NCBI GenBank assembly: GCA_029261435.1
Contig: JAJDBI010000140.1
Location: 1 to 25,887, forward strand
Source of the DNA: Nitrospinaceae bacterium
Lineage (GTDB): Bacteria; Nitrospinota; Nitrospinia; Nitrospinales; VA-1
Direction of reading: 5' to 3'
Length of the DNA stretch: 25,887 nt
Shown: one piece after another, positions 8,069 through 14,460 of the stretch
How positions within the stretch are numbered: position 1 is the first letter of the stretch
Layout: each line of letters opens with the position of its first letter
The notes under the pieces: generated by a model
Told to the model about the DNA's origin: nothing
Database searches by the model: none
The model's input: only the letters and a program-made list of their open reading frames with translations
Made by a program: the position numbers and the translations under genes

Positions 8069-8446
8069 ATGAAAGATCTTAAAAACAATATAGATGCGGT
8101 CAATTCCATTGGTCCGGATGATTACACCGCAAGCATTAACGGATTGGGCATTGACCTTCAAGGATTTGAGGGTTCTGCGGTTGTTTTCAGTGTAGGGACG
8201 GTTACAGATGGCACCCATACTCCGAAGGTTGAGGAATCGGATGATAATTCTAATTGGAATGATGTGACCGCGGTTGATCAGGAGGGGACATTGTCTGACT
8301 TGTCTTCAGATATTAATCAACGTGTGGGATATAAAGGTGTAAAGCGTTATCTACGTACCGTGTTGACTGTTTCCGGCGCTACCGTGGGTGCTCAACTGGC
8401 AGGTCTTGTGTTAAGAGGAATGCCGCATCGTGAGCCAGTTAATTAA
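8069..8446 (+). CDS. Hypothetical phage head protein, possible decoration protein
   Basis: The 125-aa protein is predicted to be rich in beta strands. It has a pattern I associate with small phage head proteins encoded just after the capsid gene: GTHTPKVEESDDNSNW, then YKGVKRYLRTVLTVSGATVGAQ. No enzyme motif is present. A capsid decoration or head-stabilising role is inferred from position, size and beta-rich composition. ATG 8069 follows GGAG with good spacing. Hairpins lie on both sides of it, like those around the capsid gene, as expected if it is also made in high amounts. Confidence 0.6.
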   Translation: MKDLKNNIDAVNSIGPDDYTASINGLGIDLQGFEGSAVVFSVGTVTDGTHTPKVEESDDNSNWNDVTAVDQEGTLSDLSSDINQRVGYKGVKRYLRTVLTVSGATVGAQLAGLVLRGMPHREPVN

Positions 8447-8455
8447 TGGATCATT

Positions 8456-8487
8456 TTCCCTTTCCCCTTTATTGAGGGGGAGGGGAA
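8456..8487 (+). terminator. Hairpin plus T-run after the decoration-like gene
   Basis: A 13-bp stem pairs 8456-8468 with 8475-8487 and includes two G-T pairs and a 6-nt loop. TCTTTTT follows. This is a good intrinsic-terminator shape inside an operon, so it probably terminates only part of the transcripts or marks mRNA processing. The next start codon is 19 nt downstream. Confidence 0.55.
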
Positions 8488-8505
8488 TCTTTTTGGATAT
8501 TATTT

Positions 8506-8715
8506 ATGAAAATTAAAATGCTCACAACCCGGCAAGGTTCTCCAGATGGAATCAACGTCAACACTTATATCAGTGATGAAACAGTGGATGTGCCAGATGA
8601 ATTGGCGCATATTTTTATTCGGCAACGATGGGCACGTAAGCTCACTGACCCGAGTGTAAAAAACCGAGGCAAGGCCCCTGAAAATAAAAAAACCAGAAAG
8701 AAACTAAAAACATGA
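8506..8715 (+). CDS. Small hypothetical phage protein
   Basis: The 69-aa protein has an N-terminal region like those of short phage head-module proteins (KIKMLTTRQGSPDG, then a VDVPDELAHIFIRQRWARKL segment) and a lysine- and arginine-rich tail. Such genes are common between capsid and connector genes, but their role is not established. The Shine-Dalgarno is weak. Position and direction fit the operon. Confidence 0.5.
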   Translation: MKIKMLTTRQGSPDGINVNTYISDETVDVPDELAHIFIRQRWARKLTDPSVKNRGKAPENKKTRKKLKT

Positions 8716-8727
8716 TTGGAAATATTA

Positions 8728-9330
8728 ATGGCTTTAATAATAAAAACTCCACCCGCCTCTGAACCTGTTTCTCTGGCAGAGGCAAAAAAATATTTACGGA
8801 TTACAGATAGCGATGATGATGCATTGATCAACTCTTTGGTGACGGCTATCCGACAAAAAGCCGAGAGCTGGACACGGCGTTTGTTAATCACTCAAACCTG
8901 GACCTTGTGGCTGGATTCTATACCGGGAGGCGTGACGCTTACCCTTCCGCTTTCACCCTTGCAGTCGGTAACTCATATCAAATCTTATGACTCTGCCAAC
9001 ACGGTCAGTACTTTTGATTCCAGTAATTACTTGATGGATGGTGCATCCATTCCCGGGCGCATTGGTTTGAACGATGGTCATACATGGCCCAATGCCATTA
9101 GAAGAATGAATGCGTTGGAAATTGAGTTCGTGGCTGGCTTCGGCGATGAATCCAGTGTCCCGGAAACTATCAAGCAGGGCATTCTACAATGGGTCAAATT
9201 GTTATTTACCAATAAATCAAAATTGTATGAATCGGATGAGTCTACCTCGGGACTTCTGGAATTGAATCGCGTACCCATTCCTCCTGCAGTGATGGTTCTG
9301 TGGGAACCCTATAGAGTTTTTAAAATATAA
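8728..9330 (+). CDS. Head-tail connector, phiE125 gp8 / HK97 gp6-like
   Basis: The connector forms the ring under the portal that joins head to tail. The 200-aa product has the conserved helical opening PVSLAEAKKYLRITDSDDDALINSLVTAIRQKAESWTRR and a central beta region (TQTWTLWLDSIPGG, LPLSPLQSVTHIKSYD), a pattern I recognise from the phiE125 gp8 / gp6-like connector family. ATG 8728 is preferred over an in-frame TTG at 8716. Position immediately before a gp10-like gene supports the call. Confidence 0.85.
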   Translation: MALIIKTPPASEPVSLAEAKKYLRITDSDDDALINSLVTAIRQKAESWTRRLLITQTWTLWLDSIPGGVTLTLPLSPLQSVTHIKSYDSANTVSTFDSSNYLMDGASIPGRIGLNDGHTWPNAIRRMNALEIEFVAGFGDESSVPETIKQGILQWVKLLFTNKSKLYESDESTSGLLELNRVPIPPAVMVLWEPYRVFKI

Positions 9331-9343
9331 CTTGGAGGTTCTG

Positions 9344-9808
9344 GTGGCAATTTTTTTCCGTTTTGATTCGTTTGAAAAGATAGAAACTCATTTCCAACAG
9401 TTATCTCAGGGTTTTAAAAATGTAGTACGTGATACAGCTCGCTCAATAATACTTCGGGCTGAACGCCTGGCCAGGAATAGAGTTCGATCGACAACTCGGA
9501 AACCCAATATGGGTAAGGGAAAATATTTTCGCTCCATTCAATCTAGTTTTTTGGATGGAGATGGTTCCTTCACATCGAAGCTTGAAAGCAAATCGCCCGT
9601 GGCTGGAATTATTGAGTTTGGTAGTCCCCCTCATATTATTCGGCCTGGAGGCAATAAATTGTTGTTCTGGCCGGGTGCGAAACATCCTGTGAAAAAAATT
9701 AATCACCCTGGTACTCCTGCATTTCGAGTTCTGGGTGAGGCTACTGAAGAGGCGGCTGAAGATATTGGCAAGACTTTTGAGTCTGCTCTCAATCGGAAAT
9801 TTACTTAG
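9344..9808 (+). CDS. HK97 gp10-like head-tail joining protein
   Basis: The 154-aa protein has the features of HK97 gp10-type proteins (PF04883): an N-terminal helix, a basic region, then VAGIIEFGSPPHIIRPGG and a C-terminal HPGTPAFRVLGEATEEAAEDIGK. These proteins act at the neck as stoppers or tail-completion factors. GTG 9344 is chosen because GGAGG lies just upstream. It is 13 nt after the connector gene and 10 nt before the next start, fitting tight coupling. Confidence 0.82.
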   Translation: MAIFFRFDSFEKIETHFQQLSQGFKNVVRDTARSIILRAERLARNRVRSTTRKPNMGKGKYFRSIQSSFLDGDGSFTSKLESKSPVAGIIEFGSPPHIIRPGGNKLLFWPGAKHPVKKINHPGTPAFRVLGEATEEAAEDIGKTFESALNRKFT

Positions 9809-9818
9809 GAGAGATTTT

Positions 9819-10295
9819 GTGACCAATTATACAGCCGTGGGTGATGCTATAAAATCCACCCTGCAAAATGATTCGTGGGTGGGCAATTCCGTCAATGTAA
9901 AAACCCTTGAAACTCATAAACGAGGATTTTCTCTTCAGGATGAAAAGGACGCCCGGTTTTTTGCACCGTCTGATCTACCTGCTATCGCTGTGATGCCCAA
10001 CGTTGAAGGCAAACAACAAGAGACCGGAGCTACTAATGAAATTCGTGAAACGGTTTCGGCTCAGGTGATTGTAGTGACTCGGCAGAGAAACCCTCAACCT
10101 GGTTTAACTGCTCATCATACTTTGGTGGCAAATATTGAAAGAGTCCTGGATAAGCAGAAAAGTTCAATTAATGACTTGGGAATTGGAGGCTTTGTCCGGG
10201 AGGTCAGCACTAGTGAAGAACAGTTTAAAAAAGGGGAATATTATTATTTTATTTCGACAACTACGGCTCAAATTGAATTAACTGTAAATTTTTGA
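9819..10295 (+). CDS. Probable tail terminator / tail completion protein
   Basis: The product is 158 aa from GTG 9819 (MTNYTAVGDAIKS), behind AGGAGAG. It has an alpha/beta pattern with a late strand set (YYFISTTTAQIELTV). Genes of this size between gp10-like and tail tube genes generally encode the tail terminator, which caps the tail tube and joins the neck. No signature motif confirms this, so the function is inferred from synteny. The gene is intact. Confidence 0.65.
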   Translation: MTNYTAVGDAIKSTLQNDSWVGNSVNVKTLETHKRGFSLQDEKDARFFAPSDLPAIAVMPNVEGKQQETGATNEIRETVSAQVIVVTRQRNPQPGLTAHHTLVANIERVLDKQKSSINDLGIGGFVREVSTSEEQFKKGEYYYFISTTTAQIELTVNF

Positions 10296-10304
10296 GGATA
10301 TCTT

Positions 10305-11348
10305 ATGACGACCAAACGTATCAGTACAGGCTGGCGTGGATTTTCCATTGCCAGGGAGGCCAGCTACGGAACACCCGCTGGTATCTCAACGGCTTTTAAT
10401 TTTGAAGGTCCTGTTACAGATGTGCAACCGAACGAAGTTCAGACCAATGAAAATGAAACAAATGGACTCAATGAACCCTCCATTCAGGAAATTCTCAACT
10501 GGAAGCTGGATGGCACGCATCAGCAACGGGCCATGCCGCATAACCTGGCTTATTTCTTCGCCCTGATTATGGGAAAGGTCACGACCGACCAACCGGATGA
10601 TGTTAATGACCCCACTGTTTACCGGCATTTTATAGAGCGAGACCTGGCTAATATTGATTTGCCGTCAGTGACTCTGCTTGAATATGACGGAATTGCTAAT
10701 AAACGTTTTACTGGATTGTTTGGCAAATCTGTAAAAATCAGCGGGAGTCGGGGTGACTTCGTTAAATTGGAAGCGCAGTTTGGCGCAATGGGAAAAGAAG
10801 AACCCAACGCTGACCCCAAGCCAACAGTAGTTGGGGAGTCCTATTTAAGATATGGAGATGTTAATTTCAACCGAGGAGGCTCTCTTTCAGGGACAGTTGC
10901 TGATGGTGACCTTGTGGTTGGTGGCTCACCGATATCTTTTGCGGGAGACTTGCTGTCCTTTGAATGGACGATGGATAATCAGGCAAAAACTTTTTATGAA
11001 ATAGGTGACAGTTCAGGTTATGTCACCCGGGTAGAACGCGGAGATCGCTATCAACAAAATATTTCAGCGGTTCTTGAAATGCAGGATGACAGCCATAAAT
11101 CTGCTCTGGTCAATGAGACAGAATACGTGTTGCACATTCCAGTTACCGGGGCGGTGATTGCAGGCGGTTCCGGTTCTTTCAATTATTCCTGCGATATCAT
11201 TTTTCCCAAGGTGGTTTATAAAGAAGCAAAAAAAGATCGGGATGGAGAAGTGGTTACGGTTAATGCGGAGTTTCAGGTATTGGAAGATACAAACTATGGT
11301 TCGGTGATTATAAAGGTGATCAATGAACAGGCGGGATACCTGATTTAA
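10305..11348 (+). CDS. Phage tail tube protein
   Basis: The 347-aa beta-rich protein opens GWRGFSIAREASYGTPAG, a start typical of tail tube proteins that act on 'reads as atypical' input such as long-tailed phages and phage-derived particles. The body alternates strands and loops (FTGLFGKSVKISGSRGDFVKLEAQFG, LSFEWTMDNQAKTFYEIGD). It would stack in rings around the tape measure. GAGGA precedes the ATG. Length is on the long side for a simple tube subunit, suggesting two beta domains. Its position before the frameshifted chaperone pair is the standard one. No sheath gene is seen, so the tail is probably non-contractile. Confidence 0.8.
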   Translation: MTTKRISTGWRGFSIAREASYGTPAGISTAFNFEGPVTDVQPNEVQTNENETNGLNEPSIQEILNWKLDGTHQQRAMPHNLAYFFALIMGKVTTDQPDDVNDPTVYRHFIERDLANIDLPSVTLLEYDGIANKRFTGLFGKSVKISGSRGDFVKLEAQFGAMGKEEPNADPKPTVVGESYLRYGDVNFNRGGSLSGTVADGDLVVGGSPISFAGDLLSFEWTMDNQAKTFYEIGDSSGYVTRVERGDRYQQNISAVLEMQDDSHKSALVNETEYVLHIPVTGAVIAGGSGSFNYSCDIIFPKVVYKEAKKDRDGEVVTVNAEFQVLEDTNYGSVIIKVINEQAGYLI

Positions 11349-11365
11349 TAAAGAATTTATTAATG

Positions 11366-11392
11366 GTCATCCTGCGCCTGTCGAAGGATGAC
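11366..11392 (+). repeat. REP-like palindrome after the tail tube gene
   Basis: GTCATCCT (11366-11373) and AGGATGAC (11385-11392) form a perfect 8-bp stem with an 11-nt loop. From memory, this closely matches a palindromic element dispersed between genes in many bacterial chromosomes. It lies between the tube gene and the chaperone gene, 18 nt before the chaperone start. Confidence 0.65.
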
Positions 11393-11409
11393 ATCAAATG
11401 GAGGTATGA

Positions 11410-11799
11410 ATGGCAATCAATATAAACCCAGGCATTATCAAAGTTGAAATTCCTTATTGTAGTGAAACTGTTGTATTGGTTTTGCGGGATTACACAACCG
11501 AAGAGTTTTGTCAGTTCCAGAAAAACCGATTTAAATTTGTCTCTCCCGGTAGTGTCGATGACCACTCTTCCCAGGCTCGTATTGAGTTTATCGAGACAAT
11601 TTTAATGGATATCAAGGTTAAAACCAAAGAGGGTGAAGAAGAGGTTATTTTTACTGATCCGGCTACGGGTGAAGAAAAACCTTTGACACCCTCAATTCCA
11701 AACTGGAAGAAATATGTCCAGGCCTCATTCAAATGCGCTGCCGCCATGGTTTTTGAAGGAACCGCAGCCAATCTGGAACAAGCTACACTAAAAAACTGA
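11410..11799 (+). CDS. Tail assembly chaperone, short (zero-frame) product
   Basis: The 129-aa protein corresponds in position to lambda gpG, which coats the tape measure before tube assembly. It starts at ATG 11410 after GGAGG and ends TLKN with TGA at 11797-11799. No sequence family is evident to me. Identity rests on place (between tail tube and tape measure) and on the -1 frameshift signal at its last codons, which is the hallmark of this gene pair. Most ribosomes would make this form. Confidence 0.82.
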   Translation: MAININPGIIKVEIPYCSETVVLVLRDYTTEEFCQFQKNRFKFVSPGSVDDHSSQARIEFIETILMDIKVKTKEGEEEVIFTDPATGEEKPLTPSIPNWKKYVQASFKCAAAMVFEGTAANLEQATLKN

Positions 11800-12095
11800 T
11801 CACCTACTTCCAGGATGACGTGCCGGGACTGGAAGTAGATTATGAAAAATTTCTAAAACGGGTCCATGAAGAAACGAATAACCCTGAATGGAACATCGAA
11901 AATCACCCGGCACGAAAAATCCTTGCTCGTTACCCTCAAAACTTCGGCAACTGGGTGGCATTTTTGGAAAATCTTTTATTGCTAAAACTGGGAGGCTATC
12001 CTTTTGAAAAAAATGACCTGACTATTACTGAGTGGAAAGCATTGTCTCTGTTGGATAAATACCATAACCGTCAGCGGCCTACCGACCACAGGTGA
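11410..12095 (+). CDS. Tail assembly chaperone, frameshifted (GT-type) product
   Basis: A -1 shift at A AAA AAC (11790-11796) bypasses the TGA and continues through 12095, adding 99 residues for a predicted 228 aa. The added part reads LITYFQDDVPGLEVDY and continues to RQRPTDHR. In lambda the GT fusion links the tape measure to tube subunits. The second reading frame has only an internal GTG (11820) with no ribosome site, so independent translation is unlikely. The feature is a ribosomal frameshift, not a mutation. Confidence 0.85.
11790..11838 (+). promoter_or_regulatory. Programmed -1 ribosomal frameshift signal
   Basis: The zero-frame codons are CTA AAA AAC TGA, so the heptamer A AAA AAC (11790-11796) is exactly in phase. 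After a 7-nt spacer, CTACTTCCAG (11804-11813) pairs perfectly with CTGGAAGTAG (11829-11838) around a 15-nt loop. Heptamer, spacing and stem all fit established -1 frameshift sites, and the -1 frame is open for 99 codons. Confidence 0.9.
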
Positions 12096-12119
12096 TGGAT
12101 TGTTGCCCGGTAACTCTGC

Positions 12120-12174
12120 GGGTGACAGGCTTCTCTTTCACCCTATAGGTTAACTAAATTATAACCTGTCTTTT
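12120..12174 (+). other. Two adjacent hairpins after the chaperone gene
   Basis: GGGTGA (12120-12125) pairs with TCACCC (12138-12143), and AGGTTA (12147-12152) pairs with TAACCT (12162-12167), the latter followed by GTCTTTTC. GACAGG (12124-12129) and CCTGTC (12165-12170) allow an alternative long-range fold. It may be a weak terminator between the plus-strand chaperone gene and the convergent gene at 12231-12416. Confidence 0.4.
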
Positions 12175-12230
12175 CTACACGCTATACAGGGGTCCATTGC
12201 CATGAGGAACAATTCTATCGTTTATCCGAA

Positions 12231-12416
12231 TTATAATCTACTTATAGCCAATGCCAATAAGATTACAAGAACAACAATTGCATTTATTTTATTTGCTTCT
12301 ATGCAAGGAAACCATGTATTGCAATGTACGCATATGGCGTGCCTTTCTTTAACTTTGCCTCTGCATTTTCGGCATAAGTCATCGTTATTATTGATAAACC
12401 ATTTCCAGATTGCCAT
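12231..12416 (-). CDS. Zinc-ribbon membrane protein inside the tail cluster
   Basis: The 61-aa product has C15-x2-C18-x10-C29-x2-C32, a zinc-ribbon spacing, followed by a C-terminal transmembrane helix (about 44-60). This protein-like pattern, with hydrophobic helix at the end, makes it a far better coding candidate than the opposite frame. It reads against the structural operon and occupies the 400-bp gap between chaperone and tape measure genes. The Shine-Dalgarno is weak. It resembles an accessory gene added to the cluster; it might act in the membrane or be a host gene inserted there. Function unknown. Confidence 0.55.
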   Translation of the reverse strand: MAIWKWFINNNDDLCRKCRGKVKERHAICVHCNTWFPCIEANKINAIVVLVILLALAISRL

Positions 12417-12497
12417 AAGCTAGCCTGATGAATATCCAAGTTTAATATATCCGAATGGGTAAATTATATAACAAAAATTATTGATTAAGGATTAAAA

Positions 12498-13511
12498 ATG
12501 GCGACTTCAACCACTGTAAACACTCAAATAATAGTTAATTTTGAGGACAAATTTACTGAATCCGCCTGCAAAGCCATGGAAGCCTATAAAAGATGCTTAG
12601 GGGGTGCCTTGCAGTTGCAAAAGAAAAACGAAGAAAGCGCACGTTCATTAGATATGTTTTCACGGAGTTTTGAGAGGCTTGAAGAGGATGCTACCAAATT
12701 AAATACTGTTTTATTAGCATTAGCAATCCCTCCTGCTATTCTTGCTCTTTTTGCGCTTCCTGCACCGTTTAAATCCGTTACTGTTGCATTAGGGATTCTA
12801 TTTACTACCTGGAAGGCGGGCGAAGAATTAGCTGAGTGGCGGGTAGGCGGTGAGCCGATTGAAAAATATGTAGAGGGTGCTCAGGAATCGCTAAATCAGC
12901 TAGGAAATATTGATCCTCTGGTTTTGCCGACTATCCCGGAAGATGCGGTACAGTCACTGGAAACGACCAAAAACTGTCTGGAACAAATCCATAATATGCA
13001 GGATATTTTTATCACGGTCAATCTGCTGGATAACGCTACTGAAGAGGCCAAACGCATTCGTGGAGAGATAGAAAATACCTTCTCAAAGGATATTACTCAA
13101 AGAGTGACCATTACTGAAGAAACCTTTAAAACTATATCGGGTCCCGGATCTGGTTCTCGCACATCTGATTCATTTTTTGATGGAGGACCGGAGTTTCTGA
13201 CTTCAAGCCCGGATTTGACGGGATTCAGCGATAAGGTAGACACTTCTCCCAAAATAAAAGTGCCAGGGTTTTCCAGTGGTATCGACCGGGTTCCACGAGA
13301 CATGCTTGCCATGATTCATAAAGATGAAGCGGTTTTGCCTAAAAATCTGGCCGATAACTTTCGTCAGGGTAACTCCAGCGGCATGACCATTCAAAACCTC
13401 AACTTCAGCTTTAATGTTCCCAATGGTCTTAAACTCGATCGGGAAGAGTTTCGCAACCTGGCTTTCCAGATGCGTGATGAACTCAAACGCCTTGACCGCA
13501 GAATGAACTAA
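12498..13511 (+). CDS. Short tail tape measure protein
   Basis: The 337-aa protein has N-terminal helical sequence, a hydrophobic segment (about 69-103), a helical middle and a C-terminal motif GFSSGIDRVPRDMLAMIHKDEAVLP (split here as GFSSGIDRVPRD and MLAMIHKDEAVLP, about 257-280). That motif is characteristic of tape measure proteins. Established phage data give roughly 0.15 nm of tail per residue, so a tail near 50 nm is expected. This is short for a phage but like that of RcGTA. AGGA precedes the ATG. No frameshift or internal deletion is apparent. Confidence 0.82.
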   Translation: MATSTTVNTQIIVNFEDKFTESACKAMEAYKRCLGGALQLQKKNEESARSLDMFSRSFERLEEDATKLNTVLLALAIPPAILALFALPAPFKSVTVALGILFTTWKAGEELAEWRVGGEPIEKYVEGAQESLNQLGNIDPLVLPTIPEDAVQSLETTKNCLEQIHNMQDIFITVNLLDNATEEAKRIRGEIENTFSKDITQRVTITEETFKTISGPGSGSRTSDSFFDGGPEFLTSSPDLTGFSDKVDTSPKIKVPGFSSGIDRVPRDMLAMIHKDEAVLPKNLADNFRQGNSSGMTIQNLNFSFNVPNGLKLDREEFRNLAFQMRDELKRLDRRMN

Positions 13512-13636
13512 CCACTCGGCGTGTGGCCAATTGGCAATTGCTTTGTTGTGCATTCCAAAAGTTATTTCGGCTTAAGGAGTCGTTACTGTTTATCTTTTTC
13601 GACCTTTATCTCTTTTAGTAATTTGGAGACTGTTTT

Positions 13637-14017
13637 ATGAGTTTTGGTTTTTATTATCCTACAAAGGCTGCTCCAACGGTGCAATGGGTGCCTGCCACTC
13701 TACCGGAATACCCGGCAGGGGAGGTTCTTGATTATCCTGAACAGATTAATGCCACCACTGCCGGTGGCACCCTTTATGTTCAGGAGAAGGGAAGTCTGCG
13801 CCAGACTTTTCAATTTAATTTTGCCCGTGTCAGTAAATCTGACCGGGACAGTGCGCAAATATTTTTTGATACGATTAAAAAGTCATTCAGTCCGTTTGAG
13901 TTTGAGGACCTCAATGCCAATCTGCATACCGTTCGTTGGATGAACGTATTTAATTTTCAATTGGTTCTCTTTGGCAAATACTCGGGGAGCATTGATCTGA
14001 GGAAGCAACCTGTATAA
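13637..14017 (+). CDS. Minor / distal tail protein
   Basis: The 126-aa protein is probably beta-rich (RQTFQFNFARVSKSD, then FEFEDLNANLHTVRWMNVFNFQLVLFGKYSGS). Its size and place directly after the tape measure are those of lambda gpM-like distal tail proteins, which start the tail tip. I see no defining motif. GGAG lies 9 nt before ATG 13637. Assignment is by synteny and fold impression. Confidence 0.6.
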   Translation: MSFGFYYPTKAAPTVQWVPATLPEYPAGEVLDYPEQINATTAGGTLYVQEKGSLRQTFQFNFARVSKSDRDSAQIFFDTIKKSFSPFEFEDLNANLHTVRWMNVFNFQLVLFGKYSGSIDLRKQPV

Positions 14018-14058
14018 AGATGGGAAGAAAGACCATTTTATAGAAAAGGAAGACGACT

Positions 14059-14376
14059 ATGATTGATTGGAGCCAGTGTCAGGCTAATGACTTTAGCTTT
14101 GTGGTGGATGGTGAGCAGATTCAGCAAGTAGGGCAAACACAATTGTTCCCGGTTCGTGTTTTTTATAAAGGAGAGGTCTTTGCTTTTATGAAATCGGTTC
14201 CTCTTCGGACTGAATTTTACAGTCAGTTGAGAGAGAAAGAGAACTGGAAGGAATGTTTGATGGAAATTTTAAAGAACCGGATTCGGGAAGATATTGATGA
14301 AAAGATTCGCTCGAATCAGTTGGGCATTGATGAAAAATTAGAGCTGATGGCCATTGGCAAAGACCGGATTGTGTGA
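14059..14376 (+). CDS. Hypothetical tail-tip accessory protein
   Basis: The 105-aa protein has a short beta-rich first half (DFSFVVDGEQIQQVG, FPVRVFYKGEVFAFMKSV) and a charged helical second half. It matches no family I know. An AGGAAG ribosome site precedes the ATG. It lies between the distal tail gene and the large tail hub gene, so a role in tail-tip assembly is likely by context only. Confidence 0.5.
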   Translation: MIDWSQCQANDFSFVVDGEQIQQVGQTQLFPVRVFYKGEVFAFMKSVPLRTEFYSQLREKENWKECLMEILKNRIREDIDEKIRSNQLGIDEKLELMAIGKDRIV

Positions 14377-14460
14377 AAAAGCACCCCCTTCAATTTACCT
14401 TCCCATGAGAACTTGCAGTTTAAGCTCTTCATAAATTAATATTTATTCTTTTGATCCTTT

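Noticed and set aside
11820..12095. Independent gene starting at GTG 11820
   Set aside because: No ribosome site, and the frame is entered exactly by the -1 frameshift at 11790-11796.
12202..12423. Plus-strand 73-codon ORF in the gap before the tape measure gene
   Set aside because: It lies opposite the 61-aa minus-strand frame, which has a zinc-ribbon Cys pattern and a membrane helix; the plus-strand product shows no comparable features.
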